In this document: positions 1-10,594 of the stretch, piece by piece
Layout: the number at the start of each line of letters is the position of its first letter
Numbering within the stretch: the stretch's first letter is position 1
DNA from: Phascolarctos cinereus
Taxonomy: Eukaryota > Chordata > Mammalia > Diprotodontia > Phascolarctidae
Reading direction: 5' to 3'
Length of the DNA: 64,000 nt
NCBI RefSeq assembly: GCF_002099425.1
Contig: NW_018344009.1
Location: forward strand, 1,360,001-1,424,000
Notes under the pieces: model-generated
Databases searched by the model: none
Seen by the model: only the letters and a program-made list of their open reading frames with translations
What the model was told of the DNA's origin: nothing
Made by a program: the position numbers and the translations under genes

Positions 1-620
1 TATCTCTATTATGCTTTGGTCCTTCTAGTCAATAATTGTAACCAAAATGAGTAATCTGTATTTATTTTTCTTCTATGCTGATTAGACCATGGGTGGTTGA
101 ACAGTAAGCAGTTAGAAATCCCCAGTCAACACCAAGGCTGGGAGTGTTGCCTGCAGTGCGAAGGATGAATCCCTATCAGAAGGATATATTTTTTCCTAAA
201 TGGAACTTTCATTTGGGGCTTTCCAGGGAAAGCTGAAGGGAAGACTGAGCCCCCTTTTCCACAGCCTCTCCCCCAGCACTGATTATCTCTGCCTAGACTG
301 GGAGTTTCCAAATGATGAGTGATCTTCTCCACATATTGTTCACCCTTTCCTTTCTTCCTCTCATGCTTCCTGCCTCAGCATTGTTCTCTGTTCTATCCCT
401 GCTCATCCTTCCTCACCTCCACTCCTCTGTTCTTTCTCTCGGGACACAGGGTACCAAAGAGTCACCTGGACTGCTTGATAAACAAGTGACAGGCACTAGA
501 AATTCTTTGGCTCCTCCCTCACCTTCTTCCTGAGCTGCCCCTGGCCCTCATCCAGTTGCGGCCAGCTTCCGCCATCTATTATGCAGCTATGACCACATTC
601 ATGTGTAGAGGCATCTATAT
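1..620. other. non-repeat sequence, no gene seen
   Basis: I recognise no repeat family and no convincing exon here. The short open frames on both strands have no domain, signal peptide or family resemblance and look like chance. The stretch is moderately pyrimidine-rich around 330-450. Confidence 0.4.
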
Positions 621-667
621 TTGTGTGTGGGGGGGGGGTGCGTGTGTGTGTGTGCGCGCGCACGCTC
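621..667. repeat. G-run plus alternating GT/GC tract
   Basis: A run of ten or so G residues leads into a tract that alternates strictly purine and pyrimidine over about 638-665, with TG steps followed by CG steps. This composition is typical of Z-DNA-prone sequence. Confidence 0.85.
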
Positions 668-764
668 GTGCACCCATGAGGTAAACCCCCAGCTAAGAAG
701 CCATGTACAATCACATCTGTCCACCATCTCTCTACCATCTCCCTGTCCTCAATTTCCCCCCCTC

Positions 765-930
765 TAATAATAACAGCACTTCAATTGGACCTTTAATGGG
801 TAGGTCATGAAAATACTTGCATCTTCATCTGTAACAAAGATAAGGTTAAACAGCTTACTCATGGCCACAAAGCTAGGAAGTGCCAGAGCTAGGATTCAAA
901 CCTACTTCTTTGGACTCCAAGGCCAAACGT
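765..930 (-). mobile_element. MIR/CORE-SINE, antisense
   Basis: The order 'aacagcacttcaattgg', then a diverged 'acagatgagg' zone, 'ctcatggccacaaagctagg' and 'aggattcaaacc' follows the reverse complement of MIR. It is heavily diverged. A second weak MIR-like piece follows at about 950-1050. Confidence 0.6.
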
Positions 931-1230
931 CCCCTGACACCTCCAGGATCCTAGAACTGCAGCAATGGATTATCTAATCCACCACCATCACCCCATTTGA
1001 CATTACGATGAGGCTACAGAAGGCCAGAGGAAGGGGCCTCCTTAAGGTCATGCCTACCCATTGCATATGTATTGAGTTTTCCTCTGGGATTTAGAAACTC
1101 AGTGTCTGTAGTGGGGAAAAAGTCTCATGTGGGCTGGGGCTTTTTAGAGTTCATACTTTCCTCCCTAAATTTATTTGCTTCTCCTGAAAATCAACTGAAG
1201 TAATTAATTTCTCCCCTGATATACATGCAT

Positions 1231-1252
1231 GTACACACACACACACACACAC
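1231..1252. repeat. (AC)n microsatellite
   Basis: About ten AC units, bordered by 'catgt' on both sides. Confidence 0.9.
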
Positions 1253-1714
1253 AAACATGTACACATATAAACACAGATATATGTAGCAGGGATGTCGAGA
1301 GGGGTGCATTTAACTACTTTTGGTCTTCCTTGTTTCTGCCTTTCACCTTAACCTCAAAGCCAATGACGATAAAGTTCCATTTGCCCCCTCCAATTCCTAC
1401 CACCACTCAGAGACCCCAGAACAAAGAAAAGAGCAAGGGCTTCTATTTCTGCCATGTCTGGGTCACCAAGGGGCCTTTGGAGCCATGACCAAGTCTAGGA
1501 GAGTAATGAATAATAAGGCTGGGGTATAGCATCTACTCAGGCCAGTTCCTCCAGCCAAACCTACCAGGGATGGGTCACAAGGAGTATGTCCCCAGGGTCC
1601 AAACCTAGGCTCCTAAAGCCCTGTAGGACAACAGTCAGCTTATCAGACAGTTAAAAGATTAAAGAGGAAGTAGTTTATAATGTGAGTGACCTGTTATTGA
1701 AAGACCCCAATATG

Positions 1715-1860
1715 AGTCCTTAACTACTTGACTTTAGACAAGTTACTTAACATCTATGACTTTGTTTCTCCATCTGGGAAATGGGTATGATAATATTTGC
1801 CTTACAGGATTCTGGTAAGAAATCTCACATAAAATGTGAATTATTCTTACTATTATAATG
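1715..1860 (+). mobile_element. MIR/CORE-SINE, sense
   Basis: Contains diverged 'gacaagttacttaacatc', 'tttctccatctgggaaatgg' and 'gataatatttgccttacagg', in the order of MIR's middle and 3' half. Confidence 0.7.
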
Positions 1861-1980
1861 CAGGCCTTTCAGGAAGTGACACAGGAAGACCAAAGCTAGA
1901 TATTTAAATGAGGTATGGAAAGACCTCCCCTGGAAATCTTTGAGAACCAAGTTGACTTTCTAGCTCTATTGGGATAAATA

Positions 1981-2050
1981 GATGTGTGTGTATATATATA
2001 TATACATACAAACAGACACATGTGTGTATATATATATACATAATATACAT
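1981..2050. repeat. TG/TA dinucleotide-rich tract
   Basis: Two TG-then-TA blocks separated by 'catacaaacagacac'. It is imperfect and AT-rich. Confidence 0.8.
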
Positions 2051-2169
2051 ATTACAAAATATAGAGAATAAGTACAAAGTAATCGTTTTGTTTTAGGAAA
2101 GACATTAACACATGGGAAAATTAGGAAAGGCCTCATGCAGAAGTGGGTGCTTGCACTGATCTTTAAAGG

Positions 2170-2790
2170 TAATTAATGACCCAGCAATGACACTACTAGG
2201 TCTGTATTCCAAAGAGAATAAAGGAAAAAGGAAAAGAACCTATGCATACAAAAATATTTATAGCAGCTCTTTTTATGGTGGTAAAGAATTGGAATTGAAG
2301 GGATGCCCATCAATTGGAAAATGACTGAACAAGTTGTGGCAGATGGCAATAGGATGCTATTGTGCTATGAGAAATGACAAGGGGGGGTGGTTTCAGAAAA
2401 ACCTGAGAAGACTTATATGAACTGATGCAAAGTAAAGTGGGAAGAACCGAAAGATCATTGGGCACAGTAACAGCAATGTCATAATGAAGATCAACTGTGA
2501 AAGACTTGGCAACTCTGATCAGCACAGTGATCCAAGACAATTATGAAGGAACCGTGATGAAAAATGCTCTCCGATTCCAGAGAAAGAACTTATGAACTCT
2601 GAGAATAGACTGAAGTATAATTTTCTCAATTCATTTTTGGCAACATGGCTAATGTGAAAATACGTTTTGCATGATTTCACATGTATAATTGATATCATTT
2701 TGCTTGCTTTCTCAGTGGGTTAGGAGGGAGGGAGAGAATATCGAACTCAAAATTTGAAAAGAACATTTAAAAATAAATAATAATTAGGAT
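2170..2790 (+). mobile_element. LINE-1 3' end (ORF2 C-terminus and 3' UTR), sense
   Basis: Starts in sequence encoding the ORF2 C-terminal region. 'gggatgcccatcaattgg' is the same block seen in reverse in the L1 at 19.9-21.3 kb. It runs through the marsupial L1 3' UTR ('agagaaagaact', 'cacatgtataattgatatc') to an A-rich end near 2785. It is 5' truncated, and frameshifts break the coding frame throughout, so it is an old copy. Confidence 0.85.
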
Positions 2791-2814
2791 TTGTAGGAGG
2801 TGGAGGGGAAGAGG

Positions 2815-3455
2815 GAGCACATTCTAGGTCTAGGAGACAACTTGTACAATAGCATAGAGATGTGAGATGGAATATTGCATGTAAGCAACAGCAAGGAGGG
2901 TCAGTTTGACTGGGCTGCAGAGTTCATGAAAGGAAGGAGTATTAATAAGGCTAGACAAGGAGTTTAGATCCAGGTTGTGAACCATTTCCAATTCCAAGCA
3001 GATTTTACATTTTATCTTAGAGATAATAGGAAGCCACAGGAATTTACTGAGCAGAGGAATGGCAGGGCCAGAGCTGTGCTTTAGAAAAAGCATTTTGGCA
3101 GCTGTGTGAAGGATGGGCTGGAGAGAGGGTAGACTTGATTCAGGGAGACCGATTAGGAGGCAAAAGTCCAGGCAAGTGGCAAAGAGGAGCTGAACCAGGA
3201 TGGTGACAGTGTGAGCAGAGAAGGGGAGAGAGATGAGAGATTTGAGAGACAGAATGGACTGAACATGGCCACTGTTTGACTTTGGGTGGTGAGAGGGTAT
3301 TGGAAAGCCCAGGATGACCTAGAAGTTGTGAACCTAGGTGACTGGAAGAATTATGATCTTCTTGGGAGAAACAGGGAAATTCAAGAGTGATCTGTTAGGA
3401 GGTGGAGGAGATAATGAGTTCTCTTTTGGATATGTGGGTCTTGAAACATCTACAG
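2815..3455 (-). mobile_element. LINE-2 fragment, antisense
   Basis: Purine-rich sequence with 'gcagaggaatggcagggcc', 'aaagcattttggcagctgtg' and 'gattaggaggcaaaagtcc' is the reverse complement of the L2 3' region. The same blocks recur in antisense copies at 7.4, 10.6, 21.3 and 60 kb. Confidence 0.75.
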
Positions 3456-3461
3456 AACATT

Positions 3462-3670
3462 CTCAGAGGTAGTGTGGCACAATGATTTCCAGGATGATCT
3501 GGGTTCAAGTCCCACTTCTGACACCTACTGGTTCTATGACCCTGGGAAAATCATTTAACCTCTGGATTCTGTAAACAACTCTCTAAGACTAGAAGTACGG
3601 AGAAGGTGCTATCCTACACTGGTAGAAGTGTCCTCACCTGTGAGTTCCCTATACCAATCACCGTCATTAT
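3462..3670 (+). mobile_element. tRNA-type SINE with an alternative 3' module
   Basis: A tRNA-like head ('gggttcaagtcccacttctg', 'tatgaccctggg') is followed not by the usual 'ctcatctgtaaaatg' tail but by 'aacaactctctaagact', 'gagaaggtgctatcc' and 'gagttccctatacc'. The same 3' module appears at 7605-7800 (antisense) and 50636-50890 (sense). Confidence 0.75.
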
Positions 3671-3779
3671 CCCTTACCCTTTCTGGGACAGCCACAAAAT
3701 GCCCAGATGACCCTTGACATGTATGTGCCTTATTTGTCACTAAGACAGACACACCCAAAATGTAGCTACCTCCATCGAA

Positions 3780-4075
3780 TTCCCTCTGTCTAGAATGTTC
3801 CTTTTCCCCACTGCTTTCCAAATGCTGGAACTCTTTCCTCTCCACCTCCCACCTCTCATCCCCACCCCCCTCAATGCTGGTTGAATTCCTACCCATATGT
3901 CAGAGCCCAAGTGAAATGAGAACTTCTCCAGCCCTTCTAAGCTCGGTATTATCTCTCCTTCCCCAGAATTCTCATGGGACTTTATTTATGCTTATATTCT
4001 TACACTTATCACATTTTCCCTTGAATTTCAATTCTCCAATGAAGCACTCATCTGAGTGTTGTGAGCATTCCTCAC
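3780..4075 (+). mobile_element. LINE-2 3' region, sense
   Basis: Pyrimidine-rich text with 'tagaatgttccttttccccac', 'tcagagcccaagtgaaatg' and 'cttctccagcccttct' matches the L2 3' region upstream of its terminal tail. Diverged. Confidence 0.5.
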
Positions 4076-4079
4076 TCAG

Positions 4080-5790
4080 AGCCAACAGGCAATACAATCA
4101 TACCTTTTTTTTTTATCTTGCATGGTTTTTATCCATGATCTCCCATAGATCCTCCACAGAGAATTGGTCCAACATGCTGAAGGTCTTTCCTCTATGTCTT
4201 TGATATCCTAAGGATCACAGTATAGCCCAGACTGCCAATCTATTATCTTTCACTCTCACTGCATGTCTGCCCCACCTTTCCTCCTCATTACCCATTTTCA
4301 ATTTATTATCTCATGCTACTTGCATGAAAATGATCATTGGAAACATCCTGTAGCCCACCAGCACTCAGAGAAGGTGTTCCCATCATCCTTTGGGCTCCCC
4401 ATAGTTTGACTCCTCACAGATTGTGGCATTCCAAATTTTGTAACCATGCAGCGGCACTGGGCAAATGTCTGCTTTAGAAAGATGGATTTGTTATGTTGGT
4501 GAGCCCCTTATGATTATTAAAGGCACTGAATAATCTCCCAAATGCAATGCAGCCCACTCTCTGCCATCTATTCAGTTCTGGAGTGCCTACCTTAGATATA
4601 TGAACTGATGTCCTAAATCATGCAGTGGTTCTGAAGTGGCTGCCATAGTCTGGACAGTAGGCATTTCTTTTTGGCACGGGTGGCTACTTTGGTCCGAATG
4701 GGGGTCACTGTAATTGCATACATTGTCTTATTATATTTTCTTTTACTTTAATGTTGACTTTCACCTTTACTTTAACTAGCTAATGGTCTGATTTTACTTA
4801 GCTGATTCTGAGATGACTCCTACATCTATAATCTGTCACTTTCTACCTTCTGTAGAATAGGCAAAAATACATATAAAGGCCAAAGGGTTTTTGTTACTGA
4901 TGGAGATACATAATAAAGACATTAATGTGAAGCAGAAAGGTGGAGGGCAGTGACCTTGTCTTCTTTGCTCAACTCTGGATCTTGTTCAAATTCATTTGCA
5001 TGGAAGTCAAAGAGGATTTGGGGAGATAAATAGCCTTTACCACTCTGGCTTCTACATAGCTCTCTCCAATTTTTTAGAGAGCCCCTAAAATGGGTTTGTG
5101 GCATGCAGGATCCCCATTTTAAGATAAGTGGGAGTAGTAAGGAATTTAAATCAGATAGTTGTCTGGGACAACAAGATTTTCTTCAGCACTTAGGACAAGC
5201 AGCCCAAAAAAGGACAATCCTCACTGTTCATGACTTTGTTGGTTCCCTCTAGCAGCGTATGATGGCTGCATGGTCCTTGTGACTATGCATTAAAAGAGCT
5301 CATCTTGCCCTTGTAAGGGAGAGGCTTCCTAGTCACCACACCTAGTAGATGGGAGAAGAGAATCAATAAATGGCTCCAAAAAGCTTACACTCACTGGATA
5401 GTCACAAAGAATAGCTCAGTGACCCAAGATGCTCATTGGAGACAACATGATTTACAGCAGAAAGCAGAGACACAATACTCAGTGGAGAATTGTAAGGGGA
5501 AGCATGATAGCGTCTCTGGAGGATATTAACAGTCTTCTAACATCAGACGGATAAGTTGCCCTAGTCACAAGTGAACCCCATCCACACATGTCTGTGTGTG
5601 TGTCCTCCATGTATGTGCCCCAGCCACACAGATTCATGATCTATGCCTCTTCACACACAGTCCATGACCACATGTGTTCCCTCCAAGTGTGCCTTGCCTC
5701 TGCTGGTTCCCTGGTCACATATATGTGACCTCCTCCAGTAGTGATGTGGTAACTAACATATGGGAGATCAGGTTCCATGCAGATGTAGGA
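4080..5790. other. unassigned sequence, no gene seen
   Basis: About 1.7 kb that I cannot place in a repeat family and in which I see no exon with a plausible protein. From 5580 to 5760 it is rich in CACATG/TGTGTG words. It may hold old, unrecognised transposon sequence. Confidence 0.35.
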
Positions 5791-5957
5791 AGATCTTTTC
5801 TTGTCACCTTCTTTATTGTATTATTAGATTAAATGTCATCTGTTTTGAAAGACTACGTCGTCTAGTTAGCTGGCAAGCATAAACACATCTGTGGGGGCTG
5901 GCAAACTATGGCTTTGAGTAGCTTAGAGACCTATAGAGTAACTTGAAGCTTGAGTGT

Positions 5958-6092
5958 CTTCTCTCCCTCTCCCTCCCTCCTTCCTTCTCTCTCTCCCTTC
6001 TCTCTCCCTCCCTCTCTCTGCCTCCTTCCCTCTCCCTCCTCTCTCTCACTCTCTCTCTCCTCCCCCCTTCTCTCTCCATCCCTCCCCCATAC
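5958..6092. repeat. CT-rich (CTCC/CTCT)n tract
   Basis: About 135 bases, almost only C and T on the plus strand, built of imperfect CTCT, CCCT and CCTT units. The minus-strand frame across it encodes Glu/Arg-rich low-complexity sequence and is not a gene. Confidence 0.9.
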
Positions 6093-6174
6093 ACAAACAC
6101 ATAGAATATCAAACCTAGGGTAACTCTTCTTGTATTAGAGGTATCTTATACCTCATATGTATATTATACAGACA

Positions 6175-6181
6175 CACATAC

Positions 6182-6270
<89 letters not shown>
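6175..6270. repeat. (TA)n-(TG)n compound microsatellite
   Basis: TA units over about 6185-6219, an interrupted TATG transition, then TG units over about 6232-6270. The block is an almost continuous pyrimidine-purine alternation. Confidence 0.95.
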
Positions 6271-6275
<5 letters not shown>

Positions 6276-6489
6276 TTTACAGGTGTGAACATTCTGGGTA
6301 GTTTACAAGCCCTTGGCTTCTTCTGTTTGCTAATCCTGAACTATGGTTTCCAATGTACTTTCCATCATTCCCCCAGTATTCACCATTGCCTGGAAGTCAG
6401 CTGCTATCTGATTGTATATTCTAACTTGGTTTGAAGGACCCTGTCAAGAATTCCTCTGTCTCTCCCCATCTTTATCCTCTTCAGTAGAG

Positions 6490-6585
6490 GATGGGATTGG
6501 AGATTTGGGGCTGGAAGGGACACCTGAGGTCCCTTAGTCCAACCTCCTCATTCTACAAATGTTAATGCCTGAGCTGCATGACTTA
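6490..6585 (-). mobile_element. SINE fragment, antisense
   Basis: 'ggggctggaagggacacctg', 'agtccaacctcctcattcta' and a short diverged end match the reverse complement of the 3' part of the common SINE family seen at 17.6, 55.6 and 62.8 kb. Confidence 0.6.
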
Positions 6586-6894
6586 CCTTCATACTGGTCT
6601 TTTTTTCCTTGTTCTCGTTGTGAGCACTGGAGATGAGATGACTGAGTGTCTCATGAAATGATTTTTCTTCCATTTTCCTGGGTTGCATGATGCAAACCCA
6701 CTCTCTCAGATTCTTTCTTGCTTGTCTCTCCAGTGAGAATCTATGACCCATCCTTCCATGAAGTCACAACTTCCTTTGTCTGGTTTCATGAGAATATTGA
6801 GCATTGATGTGGTTTGCTTCTTCCAATAATGGCCGTGAGTTGGTCTTGAAGAGTTAGCTCACATTTAGAAGACCAGGGTTGAGTTCATGTTTAT

Positions 6895-7080
6895 AGATGT
6901 GTACAGGATGGAGCACTGCAGCTGGAGTTAAGAAGACATGAGTTTAAATCCTGCCTCAGACAATTACTAGCTGTGTAATCTGAGGCAAGTCACTTTATCT
7001 ATCCAGCCTTAGTTTCCTCATCTGTAAAACAAAAATAGCAGCAGTTTTTCAGGCTTCTTGTGAAGACCAAATGAGATTTT
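6895..7080 (+). mobile_element. MIR-type tRNA SINE, sense
   Basis: 'gagtttaaatcctgcctcag', 'ttactagctgtgtaatctg', 'agtttcctcatctgtaaaac' and 'cttgtgaagaccaaatgag' are in normal MIR order. It ends directly against the next SINE. Confidence 0.85.
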
Positions 7081-7082
7081 AT

Positions 7083-7322
7083 TATTGTTCAGTTATTTCA
7101 TTCATGTCTGACTCTTTGTGATCCCATTTGGGGTTTACCTGGCAAAGATACCAGAGTGGTTTGCCACTGCATTCTTCAGCTCATTTTACAGATGAGGAAA
7201 CTGAGGCAAATAGGGTTAAATGACTTGCCCAAGGTTATACATCTGGTAAGAATCTGAAGAGATATTTGAACTCAGGAAGAGAAGTCTGTCTGACTCTAGG
7301 CCTGGCTCTCTATTCACTGTGC
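7083..7322 (-). mobile_element. full-length marsupial tRNA-SINE, antisense
   Basis: Starts with the reverse complement of the SINE tail ('attgttcagttatttcattc', 'atcccatttggggtttacc', 'ccagagtggtttgcc') and passes through 'acagatgaggaaactgaggc' to the head ('ctctaggcctggctctctat'). The tail module with 'aaaccactcc' and 'aaaaccccaaa' (sense) marks the marsupial family that recurs at 9.0, 38.4, 56.7, 59.7 and 63.1 kb. Confidence 0.9.
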
Positions 7323-7434
7323 TTTTGTTTTTACTTCATCTACGTTTCCAAACCCCATGGACAGCATTGGCATGTTATGGTCCACAGGGTCCTGGAGAAT
7401 TGGGCGTGACTGAAAAGCTACATCGACATTCTAA

Positions 7435-8125
7435 TAGGTTGATGAGAAGAGAAAGAGAGCATTCCACACATGAGGAACAAAGGCATATAGGTAAAATATG
7501 GAATGTACCAGAGAGCAAGCTAGCAGGACAATATGACTACAAGAAAGAGTTGTATGAACTAGGGATGGAATCTAGACTTGCAATGTCATTTTTATAGGGA
7601 ACTCTTGGGTGAGGAAAGCTCCCTCTATGGTGCAGCTGTCACCTTCTCTGCAACTGAGTCTTGGAGAGTTCCCTAGAGCACAGCAAGTTTAAGTGACTTG
7701 CCCAAGGTCACCCAGTCAGTATATGGCAGAGGAGGGTCTTGAACCCAGGTCTTCCTGGTTTTGAGGCCAGCTCTCTATCCTATATTGCACCACATCGTGT
7801 GAGTTAGAACAATGGGAAGTAATACTAGAAAAGGAGATGGACTCCAGACTCCGGGGAAGCGGGGGGAGGGGGGGGCGGCTTTAAATGTCAATCTGAGGAT
7901 ATCAGGCCTTATCCTGGGGGCAATAGGAAGTCACTGAACCTTCCCGAGCAGGGGAGTGAAGCGGTCAGATCTGTGATTTAAGAGTATTAATTTGATAGGA
8001 TGAATTAGGGAGGGGAGAGACCAGAAGCCAATTAAAAGGCTATTGAAATAGTGTAGGTGAAAGGTGAAAAGGGCCTGCACCAGGGAAGAGCCTGTGTAAG
8101 GGGAGAGGAGGCTGGAGAAGTGGTC
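7435..8125 (-). mobile_element. LINE-2, antisense, split by a SINE
   Basis: Left part 7435-7600 ('gagagcattccacacatgag', 'caagctagcaggacaatatg') and right part 7800-8125 ('ggccttatcctgggggcaat', 'gagcaggggagtgaagcgg', 'ggctattgaaatagtgtagg') are consecutive pieces of antisense L2. The SINE at 7605-7800 separates them. Confidence 0.75.
7605..7800 (-). mobile_element. SINE with the alternative 3' module, antisense, inside L2
   Basis: 'caccttctctgcaactgag', 'ggagagttccctagagc', 'agtgacttgcccaaggtcac' and 'gaggccagctctctatcc' are the reverse complement of the family at 3462 and 50636. It lies between two collinear L2 pieces, so it is younger than that L2. Confidence 0.75.
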
Positions 8126-8229
8126 TGGACCGTCTCTAAGGTCTTACCCAGCTTTAGACCCTGTGACCTAAATGCTCCTGAAACCATTCTTATTGCTATA
8201 ATAGCAATGATTAGCAGACCCTCTCCTTT

Positions 8230-8560
8230 CAAATACCAGCTGCGTCTTTCCTCCTAGACCCTTCAAGCTTCCTTTTCCAACTTTGTCTGGACCCCTATTC
8301 AGCTTGGGGGACACCTCCTTTCGTCCTTAGCCTGGCAGAAAAAGACAATGTGCTGAATATTCTGGTTTCCATCGCTGCAACATGCTTTGTCCTCTGGCCT
8401 CCCAGAATCTGTACTGGCTTCATACCAGCTTCTTCTATTAATGTCCCTCCTCCCAACCCTGCAAGAGAGCTTTAATTAGCTATGTCAATTTCTCTATATA
8501 AATACAAATGGTGGCATTCATCCATAGCAAAGAAATTTAAGGCAAACTCAGGCGGGGTGC
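8230..8560. other. non-repeat block, candidate conserved noncoding sequence
   Basis: No repeat signature. It holds 'gagctttaattagct', a TAATTA homeobox-type core, and an AT-rich 'ctatataaatac'. Open frames cross it on both strands without resembling a known protein. The regulatory reading is inference from composition only. Confidence 0.3.
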
Positions 8561-8738
8561 CTTGGGCAGAGAAAGGGAAAATCCTGCCTTTTTCCAGGAC
8601 CAGAAATATGAGTTTAATATTGTGTGTGTTCATGGACACAGGTGCAAGTGCTGGGGTCAGGGGACACTTCGGTGACAGCCTGATGGACGGTTTGCTGGAT
8701 GATGGCTCCACACTGTACTCTAGCATCATTGGGCCCCA

Positions 8739-8870
8739 GACTGTTAGAGCTACAAGTGACCTTATGGGTCATCTTGTCCAACCTCTTCATTCGACCTAGA
8801 GAGGGAAGTGACTTGTCCAAGATCACACAGGCAGAGAGTGGCTAAGCTGAGATGGAAGTTTGGTTCAAGT
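8739..8870 (-). mobile_element. SINE, antisense
   Basis: 'ttagagctacaagtgacctt', 'cttgtccaacctcttcattc', 'aagtgacttgtccaagatca' and 'tggttcaagtc' follow the antisense order of the common tRNA-type SINE. Confidence 0.75.
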
Positions 8871-8934
8871 CACAAAAATGAAGATAATTATACTTGTAAT
8901 GGCTACCTCACTGGACAGGTTTGGGGAGTGTGAA

Positions 8935-8963
8935 GCAGCAGCAGCAGCAGCAGCAGCAGCAGA

Positions 8964-9012
<49 letters not shown>

Positions 9013-9040
9013 TGTTGTTGTTGTTGTTATTGTTGTTGTA
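8935..9040. repeat. (CAG)n-(TAG)n-(TTG)n compound trinucleotide tract
   Basis: About nine CAG units (8935-8962) pass into about 16 TAG/AGT units (8963-9010) and then TTG units (9012-9040) with one TTA. Frames across it give poly-Gln, poly-Ser or poly-Val and are not evidence of a gene. Confidence 0.95.
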
Positions 9041-9042
9041 AT

Positions 9043-9296
9043 GAGGCACTATGTAGCACAGTGGACAGAGTACTGGACTTGGAATCTGGATAACCTGAGT
9101 TGAAATCTGGCCTCAGATACTTACTAGTTGTGTGACCCTGGGAAAGTCACTTAATCTTGTTTACCTCAGTTTCCTCATCTGTAAAATGAGCTAGAGAAGG
9201 AAAAGGCAAACCACTCCAGTACGGTTCTCAAGAAAACCCCAAATGGGGTCATAAAGAATAGGACAAGTGACTGAAAAACAGCTGAACAACAACAAA
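9043..9296 (+). mobile_element. full-length marsupial tRNA-SINE, sense
   Basis: Head 'cactatgtagcacagtgg', middle 'acttactagttgtgtgaccc' and 'tcctcatctgtaaaatgag', tail 'aaaccactccagtacgg' and 'aaaaccccaaatggggtc', ending in 'tgaacaacaacaaaaa'. It abuts the trinucleotide tract on its left, and another GCA/GTA tract follows at once. Confidence 0.92.
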
Positions 9297-9299
9297 AAT

Positions 9300-9346
9300 T
9301 GGTAGCAGCAACAGTAGCAGCAGCAGTAGTAGTGGTAGTAGCATAG
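9300..9346. repeat. imperfect (GCA/GTA)n tract
   Basis: 'ggtagcagcaacagtagc' and the units after it form an imperfect trinucleotide tract directly downstream of the SINE. Confidence 0.85.
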
Positions 9347-10200
9347 CCCTACCTCTGCCCAGGTTAGTTTTCCCTGGAGGATAGTCTCTGTGATGCTGAG
9401 TGTTGCAGATATGTAAGACGGCATGATTTTTAGTTGATGGAAAGATTTTGGAGACAGAGCAGTAGAGAGGCAAGGTACAGACTTTGAAAGACAGATAAGA
9501 GATCTCCCTGGAGCCATAAGCATGTAGGTAAACCTGCTCTGCCCTCCCCCAACATGTCCTTTGATTCAGCACCTGTACCCCCAGAGACCCTGAGAATGGA
9601 CTTTTGGGTGAGATCATTCTCTCCTTGTCTATACTGAGATTTCATCTCCTGAGTCAAAAACCCCATTTATTCTTGTACCTTCTAACATCTACAATCAGTA
9701 TAATTTGCCCAGTTTCTGTTTTACTTCTTGCTTTGATAAATGTTTGCTCACTACCTGTGATTATCTTTTGTGCAATAAGGAAAGGAGCTAAGCTGGCCCA
9801 GAGTAACCTAACTGCTTCCTTCCCTTTTGGGGTGAGCTAGGAATGCGGCTTTTATACCCCCCCAAAAAAAACCTCATCATGCCCCAGACTACAAATATCT
9901 GATGCATAATAGATACATATAATTCCAGTCTAAATCCCCTCTTAGAGATAGGAGGATGATGGAGTGAGTGCCTGCCATGCCCTCATCCCTCTCCCCCAAA
10001 GGCAGAAATCAAATTCTCCCTAGACATGGGTGGATGAGGGGATCCCTGATCACATCTGTCTGAATATCACACTATAACACAGGCTACCCCAGGTCCTGGT
10101 GGCCTACGTTATTTCCATCAGATGATAACAAATAAATCACTCTACACATATATAGAATATCACAACCTTCTGTAGGGAGCCCCAAACCATCATGCTGAGT
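9347..10200. other. unassigned sequence, no gene seen
   Basis: I recognise no repeat and no credible exon. The longest minus-strand frames (9191-9617) overlap the SINE tail and trinucleotide tract and look spurious. Confidence 0.35.
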
Positions 10201-10204
10201 TAAC

Positions 10205-10590
10205 ATGCACGAAAAGCCACTGTGCGTTGGTGTAGACTTGGAACCCAGAAATCTTGAGTTCAAATCCCATCTCAGATGCTTACTACCTTTGGACACATCA
10301 TAGTCTCTGAGTTTTCATTTACCATTCCGGAAAATGAAGGTAGGGATACCTGTAGGACCTCTTCAGATGGTTAGAGCGTGGACCTCAATGGAAGCAGCTA
10401 AGCTCAACAGAAAGAGCCCTGAGTGGAGAGGGGTTTCAAATTCCATCTCTATTACTTACTGCCTGGATGATCTAGAACAATTAATGCTTCTTGACCCATT
10501 TAAAGTCTCCAAATCTCAATTTCTTCATTTGTATCTCTGACATTCCTTCTGGCTCTCAGTTGTGACTTATTATGCTATGAGAGTTCTTTG
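10205..10590 (+). mobile_element. two tandem tRNA-type SINEs, sense, diverged
   Basis: Copy 1 spans about 10205-10370 ('cttgagttcaaatcccatct', 'ccggaaaatgaaggtaggg'). Copy 2 spans about 10395-10590 ('ggggtttcaaattccatct', 'caatttcttcatttgtatc', 'ttccttctggctctcag'). They are separate heads and tails, not one element. Confidence 0.65.
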
Positions 10591-10594
10591 TGAG

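Noticed and set aside
2815-3455. A purine-rich family first taken for an unknown repeat
   Set aside because: The recurring antisense blocks (2.8, 7.4, 10.6, 21.3, 54.1 and 60 kb) are the reverse complement of sense L2 3' regions seen at 27, 30.7, 44 and 53.6 kb, so it is ordinary L2.
4080-5790. Possible endogenous retrovirus or LTR
   Set aside because: I saw no paired LTRs, primer-binding site or retroviral protein motif here or elsewhere in the window, so I make no such call.
7319-7597. 92-codon plus-strand frame
   Set aside because: Its second half is antisense L2 sequence ('gagagcattccacacatgag'), so it is not a gene.
8490-8506. TATA-box-like 'ctatataaatac'
   Set aside because: No initiator, no downstream exon and no CpG island. 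AT-rich words like this are expected by chance.
9191-9617. Overlapping minus-strand frames of 110-122 codons
   Set aside because: They cross a SINE tail and a trinucleotide tract (poly-Leu stretch) and mirror repeat sequence.
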